Assembly (NCBI GenBank): GCA_028095005.1
Contig: CM051462.1
Coordinates: forward strand, 240,368,973 to 240,432,972
DNA from: Rhynchospora pubera
Taxonomy: Eukaryota; Streptophyta; Magnoliopsida; Poales; Cyperaceae
Direction of reading: 5' to 3'
Length of the DNA: 64,000 nt
The position numbers and the translations under genes were made by a program. Below are positions 1 to 10,134 of the stretch, piece after piece. Under the pieces are notes generated by a model. It had not been told where the DNA came from, searched no databases, and worked only from the letters and a program-made list of their open reading frames with translations. The number at the start of each line of letters is the position of its first letter. Within the stretch, counting starts at the first letter, position 1.

Positions 1-3000
1 CACAACTGGCGCTCGCCGGAACTGTTGGGCGATTTCTGCTTCTGTTTCCAGATTTTGATTGGCGATAGGGGACACCAGATTTCTGATTCGGCCATATTCC
101 AGCGAGCATATCTCCCTTCGTGACCTGTTATGCCTTATCTTTTCTACCCATGGTAAGGGAGAGGCTTGTATTTCGCTAGTTTGCTTAGAGCTTGTTGGCA
201 GCCGCCTTTTAGGCCAAGGATCCAGGACAAAGGGTTGCAGGTCGACCAGGTAAGGGTGTCCTAGTTCCAGCTCGTCATCACTCCCTTGCCATCCGACCCT
301 TTTGCTGGGTTCTTCCACTCGGTTGACCAGGTGATTCATCCATCCAACAGGATCAGCGAGGGATTGATATTCCTCTTCAAAAAACTCTTCTTGTTCAGGC
401 TCTTCCGAGCTCGAGTTATCATCAATGGTTATCATTTGGCATGCTTCAGAGCTTTGGTTTTGATTTTCTCCTTGGCTTTGGTTTGAAGGGGTGGTATTTC
501 CAGCCTGATCATCAGTAGAGGTAGCGGCTGCCCCCTGTTCGGTGCCGGTATTTTCCTCTGTCTCTGGTTCAGTGGGTTCATTTTCTTCACATCCCTGCTC
601 AGTAGACGTGGCCTCCCAGATCTGGTTGACCATTTGCCGCACTATTTCCCCCAACTCCTCAAGAGTAAGGTTAGGTTGTCCCGGGATGTCAGGAATATGG
701 ATATCCAGGTTTACCATTCTTGGTTGCCGTCCTTGTAGATCGGCAGGGTTCATTTGTTCAGCAGGATCTAGCACGATCTCATAATCATAGGCCATCTCCT
801 CTGGGTTAGTTTGATGTTCTTCTGGGGTTTCGGTCTGTGGTTGTGGCGCCTCAGAGGGCTCGCCTTTGTCAGAGTCATGATGGCCAACTCGGTGACAGGT
901 GGCGTCATCGCGAGAGGATTCGCCTTTGAGCAACTTGCTCTTTCCTTTCTTGGTTCCTTTATTTCTCCTTTGATAGGTTATTATTTCCTTCTCATTTGCT
1001 GGTTTCTTTCTTCTTTGGTATACTCTAAGGGCTTTAGGGCTCTTGACTTCTTCTTCATCATCCTCGGTGGGACAATAAGTATCATCATCGCTATTTACCC
1101 TTAGGTTTCTCATGAGTTCGCTGGTTGTCATGGCCTCAGTTTCAGCGATGGCTTGTTCCAGCTCATGTCGCGCATTTTCATCCCATTCGGGTTGGGGCCG
1201 GACAGTCATGCGAGCATTTCTTCCTTGTTGTCTTCTTTTTTTGCATGGTTTTAAGGAAGGCTCATCATCATCCGTCCAAGCTGCAATTCGGGCGGATCGG
1301 TGATCACAATTTTCGGACTCAGAATCATCAGATCCCGAACCGCTGATGTAACGACAGTTTCCAGCTTCGGAGCCGTCATCATCGCCGCTATCATTGTCAA
1401 TATCATTTGAGATTTTGTACAATCTTTCTATTTGTGCCCGGAAACGGGCGGTTTCCCGTGGATGAGTTCTCTTGAGCCTTTCATAACTGGCTCCTGGTTG
1501 TTGTAATATCTCAGCATGCTGAGCTATAAAGTTTAGGAATGCAGGGTCTTCTCGCCTTAGGTGTCCCATATATGAGAGGATCCTGGTTGCTTGTGAAATG
1601 TTCAACCCTTCAAATGCCGAGGTTATATCGGCCGGCGGACCAGACCCAGATGCCATCAGGATTGAACTTCCTTGGAGGGTGCTTGGTTGAGGTTCTTCAT
1701 GGTCAGATTCCACCTCAGGCTCCCTTTCTGTCTCTTCTTCATCGCTATCGTATTCACTATTTTGTGCGTTCCCATCAGATGTTTTTCCGCAGAAGAAGAA
1801 TCGCGGAGAACCTCCGCTATCCTCAGAGTCAGAGCACTGGGGAGTTTTGCCTTTGTTAACCTCTTTTAGGATGGTTGCTATGGCTTCTCTTTCAAATTCC
1901 TCCGTAAAGTCTGGATCTTTGGGGTGGGTAGCTCGGCGAAAGGCCCTTGGGTCTGTGATTCTCAGTTCCCTGAGCTCAGACACATACCATTCTACCAGGC
2001 TGTCATGTTCATTGTATTCTTCTTCCTCGGGGGCTTGCTGGGATGGCTCACCCTGAGCGGTATCGACCTGGTTGGAAGTTTCGATTGCTTCTATTTGGGT
2101 GGGGAATGTCACCTCGGTCCTGGGACCTGATGTATGCCTGGAGCGTCGAATCCTCCTGGCTCTACGGCGTCGAGTGGTTCTTGGTGGGGTTGTTTCTAGA
2201 CTTATTTCTCCTTCCTCGCGCCCCGTCTCATTGGCTATTTCTCTTACGGTCCTGGTTATGGCTTGCCTTTCATATCCCCGATGTTGTTGAGGGTTTTCAG
2301 GGTTCAGCACACCATGGTAGCCGACCGGGTCCGAGATTCTCAGGTTCCTGAGGTATTGGGAGAATTCATTAGCCTGGTCCTCCTCAGCCAGGAAAGTTTG
2401 GTCGTTTTGGCTGAAGCGGGCTTGGTTACCCATGCTGTTTTCATATTCCGCGAGGTCAGTTTCGGTAACCTCGATGTTCTCCCAGAGGTATGAATCCTCC
2501 GCGCTTTCCAACTGCGCACGCATTATTTCGAAATCTGTAGGGTGGTTTGGGTCTGGGTCTTTCTTGTCCCATTCATTTTGCACCACAATATCCACCGCGG
2601 CTTTCCTTATGGCCATATTTTCAACTTGTTGTTCATAGGTATTCGAGTCTGACATATTTTCTATCTCCTCATCAACCCTTAACTCTCGCTGGAACAAGTC
2701 CGGCTCTTGAATTTTCAGTTGCATCAAGAAGTCCACATACTCCGCCACATCATTGAAAGAGATATGTGGTAGCGAATCGTCGCCTTCTTCTTCGGCTTCT
2801 TCTTCTGATTCCCCAGCATCGCTCAGGTATCTGCAGTGCTCTGCGGGTTCATGGGTTTTTTGTTTAGAGATGTTGAGAGGCATTTCTTTGGTCCAGAACC
2901 TATTTGCCAGCCATAATGCTAGCAATTGGTCCACATCATCGCCATGCATGAGTTCTTGGATCCACCAGGATGGGTTTAAGGCGATTTCTGCTTCCAAGAT

Positions 3001-6000
3001 GGGATGAAAGTTGGTTTGACCGCACCAGTAAGAGAGGTCCCTCCATTGTTCCCTTGCTTTCATGTATATTTTTATCCTCCTGTAACTGGTCGGTTGGCAT
3101 CCCTCCAGCGCCTTATAGAAGGCATCATCATCTTCTGGTGGGTTTTGGTTTGTGACCGTGGAAGAGATAATGGCCTGTGTAGCCTCCTCTATTTGCGCAA
3201 TCATTTCTTTTTCCTCTTCTTTAGTGAGTTTTTCTTCTTTTTCTCCCGAGTTATCCTCCGGGTCTGCATTTATTGCCGATGTTGAGATGGCATTGCAGGA
3301 GATTCCACCAGAGTCACCTCCTCCTCTTTCCTCATCACTGTCAAAGTTGCTACCAAAATCGTAGCTTTCGTCCTGGCTGGGAGGGTCCGGGTCAGACCAC
3401 TCGTATTCTTCGTCAGTGAAACCGGGAACATCTTGGGCATGTTGGGTATTGGTGGAGGTGGAAGCCTCTTTGTTTACTTGGTTTCTTACAAAACTAGTCA
3501 CAGCAATGGTTTGTTTCATCAATTCAGACACATGCTCTGCTAGTATTGCAATGGTTTCTGGTGGAATCCCGGATTCTCCCTTTTTCTTTGGTATGACAAG
3601 GTTGAACCCCAGATTCTTTAGGCTTGGGATACCTTCTGAATCTAGACATTCATCATGAATGTCTACGAACACTTTACGATTTTGGCCATTGATCTTGAAA
3701 GGTAGGGTCATTCGGTCCGGCTTCTTTACTTTGCGGATGAGGGCCTTATCCAATTTCTTTATTTCAAGGATTTCTTTCTTTTTCTTTCCTGATTGGGTCA
3801 TAGGTTGAACAGTGACCGTCGACCAGGTATGTTGGGTTGGGACTGAGTTGGATGACGACTCAGTAGGGTTTTGTTCATTTGTTGTTGAGGTTTCGGGAGG
3901 TCTGGCGTCTGCCTGTGCCGGCTCCTGCTGGTTAGAGGATTCTTCATGTTCTTCCTCATTACCTGAGACACAGTGGCACGCGGGTGTCCAGAACTCCTCT
4001 TCTTTCTTTTCTTTTCCTTCGCCTTTCGACTCCCGCCACACTTGTCCGCTGATTTGAGCAGCGACCTTGGGGGAGGTGAAATCAGCGAGAGTTGTTTGTG
4101 TTGGTTTTCTTTGAACATAGGGATCTTCGACGGCTTCGGGAGAGGTTTTCCTCCAGAACGCCTGTCTAGATCTCACATTACCCGTTTTTGCGTTACGGGT
4201 CATTGGTTTCGGTTGTGTTTTTGTTGGTTTGAGTCTTTTTGGGACCACTGGTATGATAGGGCTTTTCCATTTGAGTTGAGGTTCGGCCTGCAAGGCTCTC
4301 AACTTCTTTCTGGTGTTTTTGTTCAAATATACACTCCATGTCGTGGGTGGTCTTCCGTCAGTAGTGACCGAGACACGACGGGAGCTAGCAGTTGGGGCTC
4401 CGTTTGAGATGGCATGAGGGGCCGGTTCCTGTCTGGCGTCATCATGAAGAGAGATTGCTCCTTCTTGAATTTTCTGTTCAAGCCAATCCTTAAAGACATA
4501 GCAATCCTCTATGTTATGACCCAAGACTCTGTGATACACGCAGTAGTTAGGGTGATTCACTTTGTCTTCTTCCCCGGGCCTCTTGCATTGGGGCAGCCGA
4601 ACCTCGAGAACTTCCATAGCTTGCCTAAACAGCTTCAGAGTTTTCTCTTTTTTGAATGAGTAGGGCTTGCTTTTCAGCTCCCTGAGTGTTGGCCTTTGAG
4701 CCCTGGACTGTGGATTTCCGTCCTTTGTCTCGCCATTCTTTCCCCATTGGGCACTACTAGTGTCTTCAGCCTGGTTAGTGACGGCTTTGACTGCCTTTGT
4801 TGTTTTGATTTCCAGCTTCTTTCCCTTTTCTTTGTCTTTTTCCTTAGTGGAATAGTATAGCTGGTTCATTTCAGGCTCCACTTCCTCATATCGGGCAACC
4901 ATGGCCACTAAGTGTTCAAAGGTGGTGACATTGTGACCCACCATCCATACTTTCATGGGTGCATGGATGTTATTCAAAAGCATACGCACCGCCTCAGATT
5001 CACTTATGTTAGACTGACATCCTGTGTACATGGTTTCCCACCTTGACACATAATCGGAGACAGACTCGCCTTGCTTTTGTTTGGCGTTGACTAGATTGGT
5101 AACAGAGACCCGATGCGGGGTCGTCCTGAACCTTGCGCAAAAGGCATTTGCCATTTCTTTCCAACTTTTGATGATGTCTGCCTCGAGAGAGTCATACCAG
5201 TCGAATGTTACTCCAGACAGACTTTGTGAAAATTGCCTTAGTAGCCATTCCTCCCTTCGGGCAGTGTTTCCACAGGAGGTTATAAAGTGTGACAGATGTT
5301 GACTTGGGGTGATTTTGTTTCCAACCCCATCAAACACCTTAAATTTTGGTACTATATGTCCCTTCGGGTAATCCAGTTGGTCAAACCTTGCAGGGTAAGG
5401 TCGGCCTGTGAAATTGACGGGCAGTTGAGTGCCCCCAATCCCTAGAGATTGCAGTTTCTGATCCATGGCCCTTTGCATCCTTTCCATCATATCCTCAGGG
5501 TCAATGACATTAGTTTCCTTTCTTTCAAGCAACTCCTCTTCAGAGGTTTCACTGGAGCTGCTGTCCTTTTCCCGTACTATTTTGGAGTGGGATTTCTTGG
5601 TTTTCTTTTTGTTTTTGGATTTTGGTTTAGGAGCCATTCCTTGGGTTTCGGTTGACTTTGGTGCATTGTTGTTTGAAACAGCATAGCTTGGGCGTGCCCC
5701 CTTTTTGGCTATGTGTTTCTGGACTTCCGCGCATGCCGCGGTTACCCGAGCATTTTCCGCTTGGAGTTGCTCAAGTTGCTTGGTTTTCTCTTCCAGCTCC
5801 TTACGTAGCTGGGCCATCTCATCAGATATTTCCTCGAGGATTTCAATTTCCTCGTCAACGTCTTCAGACGAACTTCCATGATCCGGATTTGGATCCTCTT
5901 CATCACTCGCAATGTTATCAGTGGTCTGTTGGACAATTTCCTCTATTACCGGGCTGCGGTTCCTGGGCCGCCCTACCCGCTTGGGAGGTTTGGATGCTGA

Positions 6001-7050
6001 AGCTTTTCCTTTCTGTCCTCGTGTTTCCACGGGGACACTTTCGGAGTGAGGCGGTTCCTGGGAACCTGTCCCGACCATACGGACTTCCGCCGTTTCCTCG
6101 TCATCATCATCATTACCATCAATTGACACATGATATACTGAGACAGAATCAGCATTCCGCCTCTTCCTCATCACATATTTCTTTTTGGTTCTTTTTTTTA
6201 TCATCTGACTCGCCACCTGGCTAGCCAGAGAGGTATCTTTTTCTTTTGGCACCCATTGCTTGGTGCCCCCTGTATTTTGCTTGGGAGCGGGGATGGGTTC
6301 CAGTTGTTTGGGCTTCCAAACCTGCTTCACTTTTCCTTTGGCCTTCATTGAGCGGGCGTTGGGCTGGAGTGATGGAAAGGTAAGCCGGTCAAAGACTGAA
6401 GGCGGGTGGACCACAGTCTTCTTTTCTGACGCACTGTAGTCCGCGTCTCCCTCTCGGTTATCCTCGCGATAGGGAAAGCAGAGCCTTTGATGCGCCGGGA
6501 ACTTGAGCCTGTCCTTGATGGACGGCTTATTGGGGTTGGCAGGGATTGCAGTGACGATCCTGCGGGACTTGCGGGACCTCTTGACAATCTTGAAGGCCGC
6601 ATGAATGGCCTCCACTGCCTTGTGTTTTGGGTGGGTCACTTTCTCTGTCTCAGAGACTGGGGCGTACATGGGGAGCTCCCAATCCTCTCTGAGGCGCATC
6701 GCCTCACCTCCCTTTTTGAGCACATGTAGGGGGGCGAAGGCGTTGCTGAGGGACAGATCAGTGATGGTATCAGGTTGCTGGACCAGGTGGAGAGCCTGGG
6801 CCCTCGAGATCCTAGTCTTCTTATCCTTTTTGAGTTTTGGGGCTGTCGCCCCCTTGATGTGAGTGGTGGCCACCCGACCCTTTTTGGTGCTAAGGGCAGG
6901 CTTTTCAGAAACTTTCACGGATGCTTCACCAGCAAGCATCACGGGAGAGATTTGTATGACAGCTTGGACGGACACATGGAGGGTCCCGTTTGCTGCTGCC
7001 TTCCAGTGGCGAAGACGCTCGCCCTTCACGATTTGACTCCAGGTAAACAT
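1..7050 (-). CDS. Tat-type Ty3/gypsy Gag polyprotein, 3' end outside window
   Basis: An open frame of 2350 codons runs from the ATG at 7050 to position 1 with no stop; I read every codon. The start is the first ATG after an in-frame stop at 7072-7074. In order it shows a basic N-terminal part, an AT-hook-like KRVGRPRNR (residues 357-365), a coiled coil (about 399-445), a retrotransposon Gag capsid domain (about 575-680) and a zinc knuckle YCVYHRVLGHNIEDC (836-850, C-x2-H-x4-H-x4-C, the form usual in plant Tat Gags). About 1500 further residues follow, mostly acidic and low-complexity, with four copies of a helical repeat (from residues 1438, 1563, 1689, 1824). I see no protease, reverse transcriptase or integrase before the edge, so pol should lie further left. 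Tat assignment rests on the knuckle and primer site. The length is unusual; Gag function is certain only for the central part. An intact frame this long implies a recent insertion. Confidence 0.88.
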   Translation of the reverse strand, partial: MFTWSQIVKGERLRHWKAAANGTLHVSVQAVIQISPVMLAGEASVKVSEKPALSTKKGRVATTHIKGATAPKLKKDKKTRISRAQALHLVQQPDTITDLSLSNAFAPLHVLKKGGEAMRLREDWELPMYAPVSETEKVTHPKHKAVEAIHAAFKIVKRSRKSRRIVTAIPANPNKPSIKDRLKFPAHQRLCFPYREDNREGDADYSASEKKTVVHPPSVFDRLTFPSLQPNARSMKAKGKVKQVWKPKQLEPIPAPKQNTGGTKQWVPKEKDTSLASQVASQMIKKRTKKKYVMRKRRNADSVSVYHVSIDGNDDDDEETAEVRMVGTGSQEPPHSESVPVETRGQKGKASASKPPKRVGRPRNRSPVIEEIVQQTTDNIASDEEDPNPDHGSSSEDVDEEIEILEEISDEMAQLRKELEEKTKQLEQLQAENARVTAACAEVQKHIAKKGARPSYAVSNNNAPKSTETQGMAPKPKSKNKKKTKKSHSKIVREKDSSSSETSEEELLERKETNVIDPEDMMERMQRAMDQKLQSLGIGGTQLPVNFTGRPYPARFDQLDYPKGHIVPKFKVFDGVGNKITPSQHLSHFITSCGNTARREEWLLRQFSQSLSGVTFDWYDSLEADIIKSWKEMANAFCARFRTTPHRVSVTNLVNAKQKQGESVSDYVSRWETMYTGCQSNISESEAVRMLLNNIHAPMKVWMVGHNVTTFEHLVAMVARYEEVEPEMNQLYYSTKEKDKEKGKKLEIKTTKAVKAVTNQAEDTSSAQWGKNGETKDGNPQSRAQRPTLRELKSKPYSFKKEKTLKLFRQAMEVLEVRLPQCKRPGEEDKVNHPNYCVYHRVLGHNIEDCYVFKDWLEQKIQEGAISLHDDARQEPAPHAISNGAPTASSRRVSVTTDGRPPTTWSVYLNKNTRKKLRALQAEPQLKWKSPIIPVVPKRLKPTKTQPKPMTRNAKTGNVRSRQAFWRKTSPEAVEDPYVQRKPTQTTLADFTSPKVAAQISGQVWRESKGEGKEKKEEEFWTPACHCVSGNEEEHEESSNQQEPAQADARPPETSTTNEQNPTESSSNSVPTQHTWSTVTVQPMTQSGKKKKEILEIKKLDKALIRKVKKPDRMTLPFKINGQNRKVFVDIHDECLDSEGIPSLKNLGFNLVIPKKKGESGIPPETIAILAEHVSELMKQTIAVTSFVRNQVNKEASTSTNTQHAQDVPGFTDEEYEWSDPDPPSQDESYDFGSNFDSDEERGGGDSGGISCNAISTSAINADPEDNSGEKEEKLTKEEEKEMIAQIEEATQAIISSTVTNQNPPEDDDAFYKALEGCQPTSYRRIKIYMKAREQWRDLSYWCGQTNFHPILEAEIALNPSWWIQELMHGDDVDQLLALWLANRFWTKEMPLNISKQKTHEPAEHCRYLSDAGESEEEAEEEGDDSLPHISFNDVAEYVDFLMQLKIQEPDLFQRELRVDEEIENMSDSNTYEQQVENMAIRKAAVDIVVQNEWDKKDPDPNHPTDFEIMRAQLESAEDSYLWENIEVTETDLAEYENSMGNQARFSQNDQTFLAEEDQANEFSQYLRNLRISDPVGYHGVLNPENPQQHRGYERQAITRTVREIANETGREEGEISLETTPPRTTRRRRARRIRRSRHTSGPRTEVTFPTQIEAIETSNQVDTAQGEPSQQAPEEEEYNEHDSLVEWYVSELRELRITDPRAFRRATHPKDPDFTEEFEREAIATILKEVNKGKTPQCSDSEDSGGSPRFFFCGKTSDGNAQNSEYDSDEEETEREPEVESDHEEPQPSTLQGSSILMASGSGPPADITSAFEGLNISQATRILSYMGHLRREDPAFLNFIAQHAEILQQPGASYERLKRTHPRETARFRAQIERLYKISNDIDNDSGDDDGSEAGNCRYISGSGSDDSESENCDHRSARIAAWTDDDEPSLKPCKKRRQQGRNARMTVRPQPEWDENARHELEQAIAETEAMTTSELMRNLRVNSDDDTYCPTEDDEEEVKSPKALRVYQRRKKPANEKEIITYQRRNKGTKKGKSKLLKGESSRDDATCHRVGHHDSDKGEPSEAPQPQTETPEEHQTNPEEMAYDYEIVLDPAEQMNPADLQGRQPRMVNLDIHIPDIPGQPNLTLEELGEIVRQMVNQIWEATSTEQGCEENEPTEPETEENTGTEQGAAATSTDDQAGNTTPSNQSQGENQNQSSEACQMITIDDNSSSEEPEQEEFFEEEYQSLADPVGWMNHLVNRVEEPSKRVGWQGSDDELELGHPYLVDLQPFVLDPWPKRRLPTSSKQTSEIQASPLPWVEKIRHNRSRREICSLEYGRIRNLVSPIANQNLETEAEIAQQFRRAPVV

Positions 7051-7167
7051 GATTCCTGCAATGGAGAGAACTCAGAGTCAATCATTAGTATTTTTCTTTG
7101 AATATTATGGACTTAATTCCACCTATACATTTAAACCTTGACTATGCCCTGATGAGAGGAGAAAAAT
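7051..7167 (-). other. leader between primer-binding site and Gag start
   Basis: This is 117 bases of untranslated leader on the minus strand. The bases just before the ATG read TTGCAG, like a 3' splice acceptor, so the start codon could be reached by splicing from an LTR-encoded first exon. That is inference; no matching donor was identified. Confidence 0.5.
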
Positions 7168-7185
7168 GTCCCACCGGGCGTGCCA
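7168..7185 (-). other. primer-binding site of the Tat-type element
   Basis: On the minus strand the bases read TGGCACGCCCGGTGGGAC. They begin with TGG, the complement of a tRNA CCA end, and lie five bases after an LTR-like end (GTGCGAGACA). This form of site is familiar from plant Tat-lineage elements; I do not name the tRNA. Confidence 0.75.
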
Positions 7186-7190
7186 GAGTC

Positions 7191-7462
7191 TGTCTCGCAC
7201 TTTTTCAGTCCAACCACGGAAGATCAGATAGTCCTCTATGGGGCGAAGAAAATGCGAATCAGATACCCCTCGAGCATCTTGAGACCCGTCGTTACTGCCC
7301 ATTCCAAACGAGCGAAGGGCACTAATGCGGTTCTAAGTACCTCAAGAGTTGATTGTTTGTCGTAGGTCCTTTTTTTCCAGTAGGCGCAAGCCCCTACTGT
7401 TAATTACCTCCGGACTCAGTTACGAACTGGGCCAAGAGCACCTCTAGATCGGGATAATCAAA
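7191..7462 (-). repeat. conserved LTR end shared with 40365-40631
   Basis: Read on the minus strand, this block matches the plus-strand block ending at 40631 in several anchors: CCCGATCTAGAGGTGCTC, GGAGGTAATTAACAGTAGGG, GGGGTATCTGAT and GTGCGAGACA. Sequence further into each LTR does not match. The two LTRs are therefore related but different families with a conserved end. Confidence 0.8.
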
Positions 7463-7701
7463 GCTTAGATGTTATAAGTGGATGAAGTCCATTTTTAACA
7501 AAAGGATAGTGTCTTGATAGGGAGTTTCAAGGTGACAAGCAATGCAGAAGGGCAGCTATTTTAACAGAGCCATGCAAAGCAAACATGAATGGTGTGATTT
7601 AATTTTTTAATTTCACATTTTTTAAGACATTTTGGTTGTTTTTACTTTGCTGGGTCAGGCTTAGTGCCGTTACAGAGATTTTTGAGTTCGATACTAGGAA
7701 A

Positions 7702-8045
7702 TTTAGTATCCTAGATCAGTCCTCAATCGTTTGGGGATTTAGAGATTTTGGGATTTCGTTCAAGTCTTGAGTACAGATGCGCTATGCCTTCTCTTGACAG
7801 GAACTTAGGTGATGGCCACTGGTTGACTTTTCTTCTGGTCACTTGGGCATCAGATTTCAGTTTGCTTCTGGTCAAACATGCTGTGAACTTGTAGAAACAG
7901 GCCGTTAGATTTGAGTCCAACGCTAGAAAATAGGGTATTCTAGGTCAGCTCTCAATCATTTGAGGAACTTAGGGATTTTTGGGGTTTTCGTTCAAGTCGC
8001 GAGTACAGATGCGCTATGCCTTCTCTTGACAGGAACTTCAGTGAT
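7702..8045. repeat. two-copy tandem duplication, period about 231 bp
   Basis: Copies begin near 7702 and 7933. Both contain GAGTACAGATGCGCTATGCC followed by TTCTCTTGACAGGAACTT, with scattered differences elsewhere. The repeat lies inside the Tat-type LTR. Confidence 0.8.
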
Positions 8046-8147
8046 AATTCAGAATTGACTTTTCCTTTATCTCAATCTGAATATCAGGAGGGTGTCTCCT
8101 TCAGGGTGAAACGCGATGCAGTCTTGAAGGGACGAACTTTTGACTTT

Positions 8148-8412
8148 TAAGACTTTATGTCACTTTAGACTTTGTGTCTCTCGAGTCACTTTTAGGCTTT
8201 GTGCCATTTTGACTTTGTGTCACTTTTAGACTTTGTGTCATTTTGACTTTGTGTCACTTTTAGACTTTGTGTCATTTTGACTTTGTGTCATTTTGACTTT
8301 GTGTCACTTTTAGACTTTGTGTCATTTTTAGACTTTGTGTCATTTTGACTTTGTGTCATTTTGACTTTGTGTCACTTTTAGACTTTGTGTCATTTTTAGA
8401 CTTTGTGTCAGT
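8148..8412. repeat. minisatellite of GACTTTGTGTCA units
   Basis: About fourteen units of GACTTTGTGTCA occur, separated by TTTT or CTTTTA spacers, giving a period of 17-19 bases. They drift toward related T-rich words at both ends. The array is in the LTR, downstream of the TATA-like box in element direction, so it would be transcribed. Confidence 0.8.
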
Positions 8413-8537
8413 TTCAGGTTTGGACTTTTAATTTTCACTTTAGGATTTTGGACTTTTGAGTTTAGACTTTTAAATTTGAACTTATCTATGACCTTCTTGG
8501 TGATTTCGATTTTGTTTGCAAATTTTAATGCTTGATT

Positions 8538-8652
8538 GTGCCTGTTGTTCGGAACAAGGAATGTCAGATGTACCTGCTGTCCAGAACATGAAATGTACCT
8601 ACTGTCCAGAACATAATCTGTTCAAATGTACCTGCTGTCCGGAATATAGAAT
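8538..8652. repeat. short tandem repeat with TGTACCTGCTGTCC units
   Basis: Three to four imperfect units of ATGTACCTGCTGTCCAGAAC occur with a period of about 30 bases. This is a separate array from the TTTGTGTCA minisatellite next to it. Confidence 0.65.
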
Positions 8653-9951
8653 ATTCAAGATGATTTTCTTTTGCTTTATTTCCTTTTCTTCTTCTTTTTT
8701 TTAACCACATAAACATAAATTTATCATTATCTGTGGTCATCCCTTAAACAAATTAATTTTGAAATATTTTCACTTTGGTGTTTTAGCATAACATAGCACA
8801 TTAAAATATTCCTCATATTTTTCTTGACATTTTGATGTTTTATGGGAATTTTTCTGACAATCCAGCTATTTTTAATGCATTTTTGAAGTTCTCTGCGTTG
8901 CAGAATTTTCTGATTGGTTGAACTTTCCTGTGTGTGTTTTGTCGTCAGGGATTCGTTTCACGCTGGACGTCACAGAGGATCAAGGAGTCGTTGAAGACTC
9001 AGGTCGATTGAGTCGCGTGGTTTGGGTTCGGCGCAGTGGATCATCGAGACTTGAGTTCAACCCGTATTCATCTCGTGGTCCCCGCTGTCAGGGGATATTA
9101 GTTTCTCCTTTTGAGCCGTTACACCTAGGATCCGCCTGTTTGAGGTTTTGTCAAGATTCGTGCTGGTCAATCGTCTCTTCTTGGTTTGACTTCCCAGAGA
9201 GGAGCTAGCCATGGCGGGATGGGTCGACCCGTCGGAACTTTGTCAAATTGTTTCCGTGGCTTTGCTGCACCATTGTCGACACGGAAAAGTTGCTTGGAGT
9301 CGTCTCACCTTCCTCTTTGAGGCTGGTTCTTTCAAATTATCTTTTCATTGAAGTTTCCTTAAGATTTCATTTATTCCACGAGCTTGGCTGAGGGACCGGA
9401 TTGGAGGTTCCTTGGAGTTAACTAAATGACATTGGTGAGATTATTTTGACTGAGGCGCTATGTTTATGTGACAATTGAGGTTTGTGTGTGAGTTTTATGC
9501 CATGTCGTTCATCCTTTTAAAATCACATTTTGACACATTTCTGGATATACTTTACACTTCTTTGTTATAATTTTGAAGCACATTTTCAAGCAACATGAGC
9601 TTCCCTTTCAATTTTCACTGTGACTCCAGATGTCATTTAGAATGTCACTCCTCAGTTCTTACACATTTGCCATTTTATGCTTCTTTCATTTCGAATACCT
9701 TTTTTACTATGCGTTCATTCATCATTTGTGTTAGATACTTTTGGGTCTGGTCTCCTTGGGTACTTGGGGGACTGGTACAGGCATGGTATGCACACTCACC
9801 AGTTCATTGGTACCTAGTGACATTTTCTTGGGGGCTTGAGGTTGTCAATTTCTTCATTATATGCAACAATTAGATTTTAGGGACTTAATTTATGACCAGG
9901 GGGGTTAACACCTAGAGATTCATCATTTCATGCTAGTGTTCACTCAGAACT

Positions 9952-9959
9952 TATTTATA
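9952..9959 (-). promoter_or_regulatory. TATA-like box of the Tat-type LTR
   Basis: On the minus strand the bases read TATAAATA followed by AG. The distance to the LTR end (about 2.76 kb) is close to that in the Tat-like LTR at 37.4-40.6 kb (about 2.87 kb). This is a motif match only. Confidence 0.35.
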
Positions 9960-10112
9960 TTGATTACTTGCGTAAGAAACAATGAAACTAAACAGCACAG
10001 GAGCCCCAAAGCATTCAGGCCCACTAAATTTGATTAATTATGCCTTTATGAAACATCATACTAAAAACATGACTTCCCTTTAACAAACATATATTATCTT
10101 ATTCCCCTTTTT

Positions 10113-10134
10113 TATATATATATATATATATATT
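10113..10134. repeat. (TA)n microsatellite
   Basis: A run of about eleven TA dinucleotides sits within AT-rich sequence. Confidence 0.9.

Larger units (their letters stand above)
7191..9960 (-). mobile_element. 5' LTR of the Tat-type element (outer limit not fixed)
   Basis: In element direction the LTR ends with GTGCGAGACA at 7191, directly before the primer-binding site. The outer limit cannot be set because the partner LTR is outside the window. A TATA-like box at 9952-9959 gives a minimum extent. Possible TGT...starts lie at 9910 and 11484 and cannot be told apart. The LTR carries a roughly 231-bp tandem duplication and two minisatellites. It has no coding potential that I can support. 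Confidence 0.6.

Noticed and set aside
59..7365. Many plus-strand frames of 60-190 codons across the first 7 kb
   Set aside because: They are antisense shadows of the continuous minus-strand Gag frame. None has a recognisable motif.
8148..8412. CRISPR-like array
   Set aside because: Units are short and contiguous without unique spacers, and the context is a plant LTR.
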